Assembly: GCA_017979445.1 (NCBI GenBank)
Contig: CM030714.1
Span: 13,449,892 to 13,513,891, forward strand
Source of the DNA: Akebia trifoliata
Taxonomy: Eukaryota > Streptophyta > Magnoliopsida > Ranunculales > Lardizabalaceae
Direction of reading: 5' to 3'
DNA: 64,000 nucleotides
Numbering within the stretch: the first letter of the stretch is position 1; each line of letters begins with the position of its first letter. Below the pieces are notes generated by a model. It ran no database searches. It had not been told where the DNA came from and was given only the letters and a program-made list of their open reading frames with translations. Positions 25,601-37,300 of the stretch are shown in pieces. The translations under genes and the position numbers were made by a program.

Positions 25601-25859
25601 AGTGAGAAATTTTGTATAATCCTGTATCCTGGTTATTCTTCCGCACTCTGATCTTTCGTACGTTATTAGACTTATATAGGCTTCCGCTAGTATTATATTT
25701 TGTATCTGTATGGAGGATTGTATGTCGTTTATCAGGTGCTGATTAAACGCCTTGGAATGCTAACATAAACAGAGGAGACCATGCCGAAATTTCGAGGTGC
25801 CACCTAGTACCTCGAGATCTGACATGGGGATTTGTATTAGTGTTCGGTGGGGCACCACA
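22692..25859 (+). mobile_element. LTR-like element copy 1 (solo LTR?), perfect 5-bp target duplication
   Basis: Begins TGTAAAACCCC, ends GGGGCACCACA and is flanked on both sides by CAATT (22687-22691 and 25860-25864). The TG...CA ends and 5-bp duplication are the signature of LTR retrotransposon integration. The 3168-bp body has no reverse transcriptase, integrase or gag frame, so a solo LTR or a non-autonomous element is likely. About 23421-23900 carries three tandem units of about 171 bp, each opening AGAAGGGAGA. Its frames at 23349-23892 and 24329-24517 lie in this non-coding body and are not called as genes. Long-LTR Ty3/Gypsy (Tekay/Del or Tat) is a guess. Confidence 0.75.
23421..23900 (+). 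repeat. Three ~171-bp tandem subrepeats inside LTR copy 1
   Basis: AGAAGGGA recurs at 23421, 23592 and 23763, exactly 171 bp apart each time. Each unit continues with a conserved AAAATCAGCCG block and a CGATTTC/GGATTTC block. The same spacing is seen in LTR copy 3 (40543 and 40714) and, inverted, in copy 2 (about 36430 and 36600). Confidence 0.75.
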
Positions 25860-25864
25860 CAATT

Positions 25865-26080
25865 AGTGGTAACCTCAAAAGTAACTTGGACATTTTGAAG
25901 TAAATAGAATAAAAAAGTCACATGAATGGCGATTTGTACCCTAAAAAGGGATTTGTTATCAGCTCAAACTATAACGATCATCTCATTGAAAGAGATGATC
26001 CTTATAGAAATTTAGCATTGGGAATGATATATTTTTTTTGAAAAATGTTGGCTAATGGTTACGAGTTCATTCTTTTAATA
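25865..26080. other. Short interval between LTR copies; no gene
   Basis: AT-rich sequence resuming the older DNA interrupted by LTR copy 1. It includes a small imperfect palindrome around GATCATCTCATTGAAAGAGA. No coding frame was recognised. Confidence 0.4.
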
Positions 26081-27712
26081 CTCCAAATTTTCAACTCGTA
26101 TCTCGAAGAAATCAAATAGTGAGATTTTGAGAAAAACTCCGAAATAGGGTCTTGGAGTAAAATACTTGGATATTATTTTGTTTATTTTCAAGAAAAACTT
26201 ACTTCGTCATTAGATTCAAAAAAGTCGGAATATATACTTTAGTTAGTAAGCAAGTTCAAATTCTAATTCAGATGAAAAAGTTATAAAATCCTCGAATTTC
26301 GTGTTGAATGGGACCTAAAATAGTGAAATTTTATTAGAGCGAGAATCAAGAAAATTTGACATTACCGTTAGGTTCGCAACTAAAAAATATTTGAAATGGG
26401 ACGTTCATTCCCCATTTTTCGAGTCTGAATAATCAAGTTACGATCAAACTAGAAATGATGAGAAGAAAATTACAAATATACCCTCATCACTTTTTATTTA
26501 AAAGAAAATTAGTTTTCTTTTATTCCTTTCTTTTCTTCTCCAAAGAACCAAACGACAATCATTCTCAACCCAAGGGTTTCGACCTATTCCCATTAAGTTC
26601 TAACGCGAACGAGGCTGAATTGAACCTTGACAAAGAAGGCAAAGTTGTCGGTCACAACGAGAGCTACAACTTCACCATCATTGCTTGTCCATTCTCGTTC
26701 GTTTTACCTATCTCCCATCAATAGCCAGCCGTGTAGTTCGAGGGCAACTCTACACCTTCCATCCAAAGACTTCATCGAGTAGGAGTTAGAGTTACTCTTC
26801 ATTATAGAAGCGAATAAAAACGCCGTCATCGAATGTTTTGCAAACCTTCGCCCATTTTGAATCCAAGTCAGTCCAATCTCGACTCTCGTGCCATACAATC
26901 TTGATTTATAGTGATAGCTCATCACCCTTGACGTCCACAATTGTAAGGGATTTTCAATTCTTAGTATTAACCTTAGATTTCGAAGTATGTATTTAGGTTT
27001 TTAACAAAACTTATTGTTTGTTTTTTAAATCGTAGAAATCTTGTATTTAATTTTAAATTCATGTTAGAATTAGATATTTGATATGCTTTTATCAAATTTT
27101 AACAATAAATTTGTGGGTAGGTCGAAGGGTTTGAAGAACGGAAGAAAAACCCAAAAATTGGATCAAAAGATCGAAATTTCGCGAATGTGTTCAGTGTTGT
27201 CGGTAGGAGGTGTCGGTGGCACCGACATCTGTCAAAGGCCATTCTGTCGGTCCCACAGACAAAATCAGGCTTTTACCACCGACAAAATAGTTTGATCAAA
27301 ACTGCTTCTGACTTTTTGGTTGTCTTCCTCATGCCTTATACATGTTTTCTCACCCTTCATTTCATTAATGTCATCTTTAATTTTTTACTTTCCATTTACT
27401 TTAAGTTCTTTAATGAAATTAAGATTTTACCCCCCATTTTGGAACAATGGGAATGATTTCAGGATCTAAATCTCAAAAGATCAAAATCCGAATTTTGATT
27501 TCAAGAACAAAACATAAATTTCGACGTTTTCGACAAATTTTCAAAAGTTAATATCTTTCGCGTTACTTTGAATTAAAATATAAAAATTTTATGGTGTCGA
27601 ATCTCGTGTTCAAGGCTTTCATTTTCAAAAACCCTTTTTCAATTTTAAGAACGTTGAAAAATCAAGTTTCCGACACTAAGCCAAATTTTTACCATATTTT
27701 CCAATTTTAACA
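26081..27712 (+). mobile_element. Truncated LTR-like copy 5 (subfamily with GTCGGT palindromes)
   Basis: Starts at CTCCAAATTTTCAACTCG, equivalent to the beginning of the family but lacking the terminal TGTAACAC. It follows copy 4 (read in reverse) as far as a point equivalent to about 43660, then stops at about 27712. It contains TGTCGGT-GGC-ACCGACA at 27211-27227 and the same AT-rich tail as copy 4. Frames at 26455-26724 and 27083-27456 are not called as genes. Confidence 0.6.
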
Positions 27713-27732
27713 GTTTGCCTTCGTATACTTAT

Positions 27733-28263
27733 TGTGTGGCACTCTGCCAAACGCTAACACAAAACTCCATATCAGATCTCGAGGCACTAGATGACACCTC
27801 GAAATTTTGGCATGGTCTCCTCTGTTTATGTTAGCATTCCAAGGCGTTCAACCTGTTCCACCTGATAAACAACATACATTATCCTGCATATATACATACA
27901 AAATATAATACAAAGTGGAAGTCTATATACATCTAATAACGTACAATAGATCAGAATGCGAAAGGATAAATCAAATACAGGATTATACAAACATTCCTCA
28001 CTCCAACAAAAGTCCTAACGCTCAATATAAGATCTATAATACTACCTTAATGAACTAACACTACTAGGGGGTATAGCCCCAGTACTCACCAGATAACGGA
28101 CTCTGGTCGTCTATCTGACCTACCAGCTAATCCTCACTCATTTTCTACACCTCCCTTGCCAAGCTCCAGATCTGAAACTAAAAAAAATGGATAAGAAAAG
28201 AGTGAGTAACAATGGTTACCCAGTAGGAAAGTAATCAATTTCTGCCAATAACCTCTCCTAACA
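27733..28263 (-). mobile_element. Truncated LTR-like copy 6, inverted, terminal part only
   Basis: Opens TGTGTGGCACTCTGCC, the complement of the family's 3' end, and keeps the block with GGCATGGTCTCCTCTG and the GAGTGAGTAACAATGG block. It breaks off at a short (TA)n tract near 28263. It is head-to-head with copy 5, separated by about 20 bp, which suggests rearrangement. Confidence 0.65.
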
Positions 28264-28473
28264 ATATATATATATATATAGTTGAATTACATACATATGG
28301 ACATAAAAAAAGATGGAAAAATATCTCAATAAACATAAAAAATAAATCAAACACTAAAATAAGATCCTTTGTTTGAATCAATGGGCATGATTTACAAAAA
28401 TACTAATATACGAACAAGTGAAGTTTAAGTGAGGTATTTAACTTTGATAAATAACTGAATGGAATCTTATCAC

Positions 28474-29900
28474 TACAAATGAGATCAATGTCTTCATTAA
28501 TGAAGGAACTAAAAGTCAAGTGCAGAAGAATTGAGATGGATTACGATGAGACATTATTGAAAGTAGATTTAGAAAAAAAATTAAAAAACTTAATAAATAT
28601 TACAAATTGATATTTTTATAAATGACAAATTTTTATCCATTGATCAAGAATTCATTTTATGTTATTTATCTCCAAAAAGATATGAAAAATCAATTTATTA
28701 CGAGATCATTAATGATCTCAACACCTACAAATTTGAACCATTTAAACTTTTAGGTTATCTGTTTGATAATGAGAACGATAATATTTTTTATTTCAACGAC
28801 CTAGGTATTTAGAAAGAAGGGGATTCACAAATTATTTCTTTTAATTTAAAATACACAAAATATTTCATTCAACCAATGTTTAAGATTAAGTTAGAAAGAC
28901 GATTTATTGTAAAGCTCTAGCACATTTGTGATATACAAGTAGGTAAAATCAAATTGAGTTGTGAGACATGAATAAATTGTTCAAATTGGATCGTGTCATT
29001 GAAGATGAGATCAACATTTTTATCAAAAATTGAATCATAGGTTAAGTGAAAAGATCTGAGATGGATTACGATGGAGCATCATTGAAAGTGATTTCAAGAA
29101 TAAATATTGAAAAATTTAATGAAATTTGAAAGAATGATCTTTCAGTAAATTACAAATTTTGCATCGTTAATTAAAATTTCATTCTATGTTATTTATCTAG
29201 GAAGATATATGAAAAATTAAAACATTATATGATTATTCAAGATTGTCTACAAATTTGAATCATTTAAAATTTCAAGTTATGTATTCGATCTAAACTTAAA
29301 CCCATAGTATAGTTGGTTTGACACATTGCAAAGCAACCTTATGGTCAAGAATTCAAGTCTAGTTTACCCATACAAAAAATTATGCATTCGATCATGAAGA
29401 CAACAATATCTTTTGATTGTAATATCTATGGTATTTAAAAAGAAAGGAATCTAATCTTCATTTCTTTATTACAGTGCACGAAATAGTTACCTTCAAGCTA
29501 CATTCAAGGTTTAACTAGAAAGAAAGTTAACATATCTAAAACAAAGAAATAGATGCAACTAAATTGAGTCATGCGATAAGGATACATTGCTAAGATGGAA
29601 ACACGAATCGAGTGAAAAAAAAATTAAATGGATTATGATAGAACATCACTGAAGTGATTTCAAAAATCAATATATTAAAGAACTTATTGAAAATTAGAAG
29701 AACATTCTTTTGATATATTATGAATTTTAATCCACTGATCAAGAGTTCATTATATGTTATTTATCTCGAAATATACATAAAAAATAATTTATTGTGAGAT
29801 CATTCAAGACCTCAATATTTACACATTTGAACATTACGAACATTCAAGTTATGCATTCAATCATGGCAACTATAATTTCTTTTGGTTATTTGAATTTTGT
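28474..29900 (+). repeat. Three diverged AT-rich tandem repeats, period about 525-570 bp
   Basis: The landmark GATGGATTACGATG occurs at about 28535 and 29060, and a diverged form ATGGATTATGATA at about 29629. A second landmark, TATGCATTCGATCATG (or similar), follows in each unit at about 28755, 29384 and 29853. The units are heavily diverged and contain no conserved frame. The middle unit is split by a SINE-like insertion at 29291-29379. Confidence 0.6.
29291..29379 (+). mobile_element. tRNA-like SINE insertion with 14-bp target duplication
   Basis: An 89-bp insert bounded by TTATGTATTCGATC (29277-29290) and TTATGCATTCGATC (29380-29393), which match at 13 of 14 positions. It contains an A-box-like TAGTATAGTTGG and a B-box-like AATTCAAGTCT, and ends in an A-rich tail. 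Related copies lie at 39216-39309 and about 51345-51418. Target duplications of this length with an internal Pol III promoter are the hallmark of SINE retroposition. Confidence 0.65.
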
Positions 29901-30163
29901 GCAAAAATATCAAAATTTTATTATTTATATATATATATAAAATATAAAAAAAACCACCTTTAATTCTAATATATTATTTTCATTATACGTTAATAGATAT
30001 CATTCATCAAAGTCATGAATGACATGTTCTCTTCATAGTTAGTGATATAAAATAATGAAGTTTTATTGATGCTTGATTAAACTACACTAAACCTGATAAA
30101 GTTCATATGAAGAAGAAACTAAGTAAAACCTAATTGAAAATAAAATTAAGAGATAATCTAATC

Positions 30164-30361
30164 TAGGCCTATCAATGGATAGCCGAAATCTGAATCCGAA
30201 TTCAAATTCAAATTCAAAAAATCGAATATTATCTGAAATTTTCAGATATCGGATTCGAATTCGGATGTATTTTTAATATTCAAATAGATTTCGGATACGA
30301 ATTCGAATATCGCTACATCCGATTCGTTAATATCTGATCCGAATGCTTCATATTAATTAAT

Positions 30362-30395
<34 letters not shown>

Positions 30396-31685
30396 ATTAA
30401 TTAAGACAAGACATATCTGTTTTTCTTTATTTATATTTATATATATATATATATATATAAAGATAATTTCTCTCTCTTTATAATAAAGATTAGAGAACTC
30501 TCTTTCTCTTTCTTTCTAATAAGGACAAGACAATTCATTTGCACTCTCTCTCTTTCTCTTTAAAAGACAAGACCTTTCTCTTTTTTTTCTCTCTCTCTCT
30601 CTGTAAACAAGACATATCTCTCTTCTTACTCTCTCTCTATTCTTTATTACTCTCTCTCTTTCAAAGTTAGAAGTTCTAACTTAGAACTTAGAGAAGCTCT
30701 GTCGAAGTCGAAAACCCTCGCCCCATCGTTCTTCTTCAACGATCTTAAGCAGCGGCTCAACTCTTCCTCTTCATCGTGGCATCGCTTCACGACCTCAACC
30801 CCTAACTGTCACAATCTCAACCCTTTTACAAAAATGATTAGTCTGTTATAAATAAGATTTGGTGTGCAAACAAAGGGAGGTAGAAGTAAAAAGGAGATCG
30901 AAAGAGAGGGTTTAAGCCCAGGTTTTTAGTAACGCTTTTATTTAAATTTACATAAGGGTTTAATCAGAAAGGTAAGTAAGTTCATTGTTTTCCTAATTTT
31001 AGATTTTTAGTAAAATTATTTTTATTTATATTTTTTGGTTTAATTGAATCTGGGTTCTTTTAACAACATAGTAATCTTGACGGAAATAGGGGTTTTGAAA
31101 GGTTTGAATGGTGATTTTGGTTTATTGTTTGAGTGTATCTAAACTTTGCTCTGCAAGTGTTTGTAAAAATACTTCAAAGAGATAAAAATAAATGAAAAGA
31201 TCATTAATTTTCTTTCTAATGAAGTTTGAATCGGTGTTTTTAAATGTGGTAGAAATGCTAAGCCTAAAAGTGATTGTTAAGTGGTTTAAGTTGCTGGTAA
31301 AAGTAGTCTCACTTCATATATATTCATGACCAAATGCATAATCCTTAAGAGATTAAAAATCTCCCAAAATTTATGACGGATTTTTGAAAACCTTATATGT
31401 GGTTCTTCCAGTACTCTCTCTTGAGTTTATTTTTTGTTGATAATTTTCGGATAGTAAATAATTTTCGAATAAGTTTCGGATAATTTTTTAATAGTAAAAA
31501 AGTTTCGGATAGTTTTCAAGTTTCAAGTTTCGAATAATTTTCGAATCGGATATCTGATAAGTTATTCGGATACGAATTCGAATATTATTTAGTGATATCC
31601 GATCGGATTCGGATTCAAATTCGGATATCACTAAAAAAAAAATTGGATTCAGATTCAGATATACCACTATCCGTTGACAGCCCTA
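30164..31685. mobile_element. Non-autonomous hAT-like element with perfect 8-bp target duplication
   Basis: Opens TAGGCCTATCAATGGATA and closes TATCCGTTGACAGCCCTA. ATCTAATC stands at 30156-30163 and again at 31686-31693. The subterminal zones repeat GGATTCGAATTCGGAT-type motifs in both orientations. The middle holds (TA)n tracts (30364-30391, 30434-30458), a CT-rich tract and a GC-richer block (30690-30810) that looks gene-derived. No transposase was seen. It is related to the element at 36948-38042, with the core inverted. Confidence 0.85.
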
Positions 31686-32304
31686 ATCTAATCCTAATCT
31701 AATCAGAACCATCATAATATAATTATTTATGATAATCTTTATAAAAGTATGATTTGTGGCATTGTTGTTTACTTTATTATAGTGCATCATCTATAATCAT
31801 TCCAATAAATGAAACTTTGAGACCATACATAGTTCTTGGGGCTAGACTTTGTTATATGATGAAAGCATATTTGTTTAAAAAGTAATTTCACCTTCATTTT
31901 TCAAACAGAGTGAAGTATAAAAACTAATAATCTATGTGCCGCAATAATTCTCTTCTAACAATACATTTGTAGAGAGATTTTGGATGGCATAATAATATGG
32001 TAGAGCTATCAAACTCAAAATCTGATATGTTTTGACTTGATAACTAAGTTTTCAAAATGAGGATTTAAATTATGAGAAGGATCTAATAGGATAGTAATCC
32101 AATTTAATAACCTATCAGATCAACCACATCCCTTGACCAGATCCGATAATATATGATAAAATATATTAATTATATATAGGGGCCAAGCCACGTAGGAATG
32201 AGTACTATAGCTCTCACTGAACATTTTGAGAAGAAAAAAATTATTGATTTAATCCCTTGTGTCCCTTATGTTTCTTCAAACTGACAACATACACCTCTTG
32301 TTGG
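31686..32304. other. Gene-free AT-rich intergenic DNA
   Basis: No coding exon, repeat end or RNA gene was recognised. About 32010-32160 holds another stretch of GATCTGATA/ATCAGATC-type motifs like those near 2043-3045. Confidence 0.4.
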
Positions 32305-33611
32305 TAGGGGTGGCAATCTTAACAGGACTTAAAAATAATATTAAATTAATGGATTTGGGTCATGCCTAATTGGGTTTGAGTCATAATAGTGTCAACTTGG
32401 CTAATATGATTATTAAATGGCTTAGTTTCGGGTTAGGGGCATCAACCCACTTAACCCATTTTGATACGTTTAGTTATTGTATCATTAACTTGTAGTTTTA
32501 AATATATCAATAATTATTTAAGAAATTCTTTAAATTACCATTTTTTGCTAAAATTTTCTAGAACTTTTTCATAATACATTTTTTTTTCAAATTCTATATA
32601 CTATACAGGGTATTTTAAGATATTTTTCAAGTAATTAATAATCAAGCTTTTAGTTTGAGAAGGAAAAAACATTTTCCTAACTAAGTTATTTATTTACTTA
32701 TATTTATATTCTTTTTAAGCAGTTATTTCATTGAAATCTAGAGGTATAGTACTTAATTTCTAATATGGTGATCCATGTAAGCAAAATGACCCTTATTAAG
32801 ATCTAAGATCTTACTAAACAAGGCTAGTATGTCTATGTGATAATGAAGGGAACATATCCTTTGCAGTACCTTTTCTTCGAAGTTTTCTGTGATAGTTTGG
32901 GAGGGTTGTAGTATTGCCACATTAGCTAAATACTTAATTATAATCATTCAAATTCAGGAGTTTAGTTACCGTTCATTTTTAAAACCTTTGATCTTAATTT
33001 TAAAAATAATTTTTTGTAGATTTTTTTTTTCTAATATGATCTATACACCAAAAACTAAAGGATTTGGGTGTAAATTATGTTCAAAGTGACCAAATCAAAA
33101 CTATAAAATTCACTACAGGAAACTTCAGGAAAATGTACTACAAAGGATTCGATCCCAATAATGAAATACACTTTGCTTAGCCAATAATAATAATAATGAA
33201 AAACACTTCCCTTACTAAGTTACTGAGGAAAGTTTTATGACTATATCACCTTATGACATATGTCACATGGTTGTAGAGGACAAAATTATATGAACTTTAA
33301 AAAAAAAATCAAAAGAAAGTTATTTTTCACTATTGAACTTAATTTATAGTTGCATGACTTTATTTTTAGTAATGGTATTTTATTTTTGGTGGTGGAAATG
33401 TAACTTATTTTTTTCAATAAAGATTAGAATTTTATTAAACATGTTATATATGGGTTGGGTCAAGTATACCTATTTATAAATGGGTTGGGGTTTGGGTTTA
33501 AGATTTTTAAATAATTATTAAATGGGCCATGTTTGGATTTGGTTAATTTTCATTATACCCTTACCTCAACATGACAAGAACATGGCACGACCCGACCCAT
33601 TGCCACTTCTA
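32305..33611. mobile_element. hAT-like element with near-perfect 8-bp target duplication
   Basis: Opens TAGGGGTGGCAATC and closes GACCCATTGCCACTTCTA. Flanks are CTTGTTGG (32297-32304) and CTTGTTTG (33612-33619), matching 7 of 8. The inside is AT-rich with TGGGTTTGGGTT-type motifs near both ends. No transposase. Short frames at 32753-33089 have no recognisable product. CACTACAGGAAAC at about 33112 resembles a CACTA end but has no partner. Confidence 0.7.
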
Positions 33612-33619
33612 CTTGTTTG

Positions 33620-34336
33620 GCCATTGAATTTTATTTAAAAAGAAAATGGTGATTCAACCCCTTGTATTTTTTCAACTTGATGACATACAATCCTAGTTGG
33701 GGGTAATTGAAATTTATTAAAAAGAAAAATAAAATAAAAAATATGATGATTCAGCCCCCCCCCCACCATTTTAATCGATGTTAGAGAGATACTTGTGCTT
33801 TTCAAACTCATGATATATATCCTAGGCCTTGATCTTCTCATACTCTCGAAGGGACTAATTAAATAAATAAGCGGATTAATGAATGAATCAATGCTTTCAA
33901 TTAATTAATGAATATAATAAAAAAATTACCTTTCACCCTAATTTTTTTATTTTCTTCAACATTCAAATTTCAATAACTAGATAGGGAGTTGAGGGCAGGT
34001 GAGGATGATAGGTTCTGTTAAGAAACCCAGAAACATTATTTTTATATTTTTCAAAAAATTTCTATTTTTTAATGAACTTATCCAAATTAAGTGAATCGAA
34101 CCCCTATTGAATCCAAATTTTTTTTACTAAGATTCATATTAATGGGAAATGCCTTAACGACCTTTACATTCAACCTCTATTCAATTTTTTAGGGAAAAAT
34201 GATAATTTAGACCCCACTCCATGTTTTGATTGATATTAAAAATACATTTGGATTTGCATCCTTTGCATGGATTCCATTGAACTTTAAAAGAAAAGTTGGT
34301 GATTTAGCCCCCTAGGTTTTGATCGATGTTAGAGAT
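33620..34336. repeat. Dispersed GATGACATGCCCC-family repeat, interrupted by LTR copy 2
   Basis: Repeats the family phrase GATCGATGTTAGAGAT (ending at 34336). The sequence picks up at 38439 with GGGATACTATTTATGTTTTTC, which is the family's normal continuation. LTR copy 2 therefore landed in the middle of this repeat. No coding potential. Confidence 0.6.
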
Positions 34337-37300
34337 TGTGATGCCCCGCCAAATGCTAACACAAAGCCCCATGTCAGATCTCGAGGTACTAGGTGGAGCC
34401 TCGAAATTTCGGCATAGTTTCTTCTGTTTATGTTAGTATTCCAAGGCGCTCAACCTGCACCTGATAAACGACATACAATTCTGCATATATACATACAAAG
34501 TATAATACTAGCGGAAGCCTATATACATCTAATAACGTATGATAGATCAGAGTGCAGAAGAAGAAATTTATATACATGATTATACATAAATTCCTCACTC
34601 TAACAAAATTCCTAACACTCAATACAGAATCCAAAATACATCTAGACGAACTGACACCACTAGGGGATATAGCCCCAGTACTCACCAGGTAATGGACTCT
34701 TATCGTCTATCTGACCCACCAGATGGTCCCCACTCACTAGTTCTACGCCCACCTCGCCAACTGCAGGCTCTAAAGCTAAAAAAATAGGAAGGAACGAGTG
34801 AGTAACAATGGTTACCTAGTAAGGAAATAATCAATTTCTACCAATAACCCCTCCTAACATGAACGAATAAGCATACTGAATCATTTTAAATAATATAAAG
34901 TTTTACAGAAGAAACTACGATAAACTGATACATATAGCCAATGATGAGTAACTAAACATTTTAAAACTGACATTATATTAATCAACACTACTTACTATAT
35001 CATTTTCTTTATATACAAATCTAATTAATCAAATGAAAATATTAAACATGTATTTCATTTTATATATCAAAATAAGGCAACATATACATAATACACAATG
35101 GTGGACTAGTGGAATTAGAGAGTTGGGATTCACAACTGGATCATTCCCAGTCAGGACATGATGTTACAATTCCTTATTGGCGTTTAGGTCCTGATTTTAT
35201 GGTCGGTCGATGCACTTACCATACTTGATTGACTATTTATTCAACTCAGGCTGGCCGTTTGACGTAACCGTAAGCAATGGGTCTCTTTTTTTATATGTCA
35301 GAACGTTCGACTACTATAGATTGTTAGTGATCACTTACTAATCATCTTCATATATGCCTATCAAGTGTGCATGTGATTCCCAAATATACGAACCATTTAT
35401 AACGACCACCTTTACATAACAAGTTCACTGGTAAAGATAGAGAGGAATGACCCCGGATTCCAATTGTGACTCCACTCTCATACGCGTCCCATACCACGTA
35501 TAAGCTTGGTGGTCCATACCGTATATCCCAAGATAGTACGCCACTCCGGATGGTATGACGCATTATCCCTTCAGGCATTTACAGACTCTTTAACAGCTCA
35601 TAAAATAGCTACATATATATATAATTTTCATTTGAAAATAAAAGAGAAATTAACAATATAAGGTTGATAATGGATATCCAGTTTCCTACCATGCAACTGT
35701 GGTCACCCGGCCTAAAATAAATAACAGAACGGAAAAGTAAACAGCGCATTGCACTAACATAAAGTAAATAAACATGCAACCAGTAACATTATCCTTGGAT
35801 ATCTATTCACCAACCTACATACAACACAACAATATAAAATACAGACATCACCCCTTGGGTGTGACTCTGACATTTTATCGTTTTATACCATTTTTTCCTT
35901 TTTTCAATTTATACCATTTTCAATCTTTCAAATAAAATATCAACTTTCTGATATTCATCAACTCAATTTGAGTTCATTGAATATTAAATCATTTTTCCAA
36001 CTATGAAATTCATTTTTATCAATAACATTGAAAAAGTACCAAAACTTATATCAAAACGGGTCCGAGCGGTGCATAGGACCCAACTGACGGAAATAACCCA
36101 GTGAGATATCTTACCCACGTATATTTTGTTATAAAATACAGTTAAACATATCAAACATGCAAATTCTGACGTGAATTTGAAATAACAAAAAGAATTTTAT
36201 ATTTTTGGAAACACATCACAAATTTTTAATAAAATCCTAAATGCAATTTTTACGATCTACGATTACTAATAAAAATTGAGAGTTCTTTACTATCTCTAGG
36301 CGACGGAATTGAAACATGTGCATGTAAATCGAGGTGATCGACACGAAAATCGAGGTAGTTCAAATTTCGAGATGACTGATTTTTTATTTTAATCTGGTGG
36401 TTTCGAAGATCTTGACGTCGTCGTCTTTTCTCCTTTCTACGATGAAAGACTGTTTGATCCCAAAATGGATGAAATCTGAGGTCGAAGTTACGAAACTCCC
36501 GTATATATACGGCTGATTTTTGATGATACGGGGTAAAAAATAAGATGAAACAAAGAGTTCTTGGGTGGGTTTTGTAGATGTCGAGGCTGCGAACATTTTT
36601 TCCTTCTGCGTCGGTCGTCGAAGCGGACAATTTGCGACAAATCAGAGGTTGAAGTTTTGAAGAAAAAATAAATTTTCGTTGAAATTTCGTTGGCTGATTT
36701 TGGATGGGTTGGGGATGATGAAGAATTAAAAAAAATTAAAAATTTTATTTATATAAAGTCTTGGGACGAAATCAATATTTTGCATATTATTTCGATCGAC
36801 GATAACTTAACCGTTCGAATTTCAAAAGTGACGAATGAATACTATATTTTGTCTAATTTTTCATTTTGGATCTAATAATGTGGTCAATTTCTACAAATTC
36901 TATCTCTAAAAAAATTTACAATTTTGGCTTGAGGTGACCCCTAAAATTAGGACTGTCAACGGATACATATCCAATCGGATAATAATATATCTGAATCCGA
37001 ATCCAAATTTTTTTAACGATATCCGAATTCGAATCCGAATCCGATCGGATATCACTAATGAATATTCGAATTCGTATCCGAATAAATTATCGGATATCCG
37101 ATATTATCCGATATCCGATATTATCCGATTCGAATATGAAATTTAATATTAAAAAATTATCCGAAATTTATATCCAAAAATATTCAAAATTTATATCTGA
37201 AATTATGGAAAGCAGCTTTCCAAGATCTGCAAGAGGGAAAGAAGGAGAGGGAGAATGAGTACCAGCAACGAGTCTAACCGGTGATGTCGTTAAGAGCTTT

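Noticed and set aside
29291..29379. Possible tRNA gene
   Set aside because: A- and B-box-like motifs are present, but no acceptor stem or proper cloverleaf forms, and target duplications show it is a retroposed element.
36250..36630. 126-residue minus-strand frame
   Set aside because: It is the inverted counterpart of the same LTR subrepeats (copy 2), not a gene.
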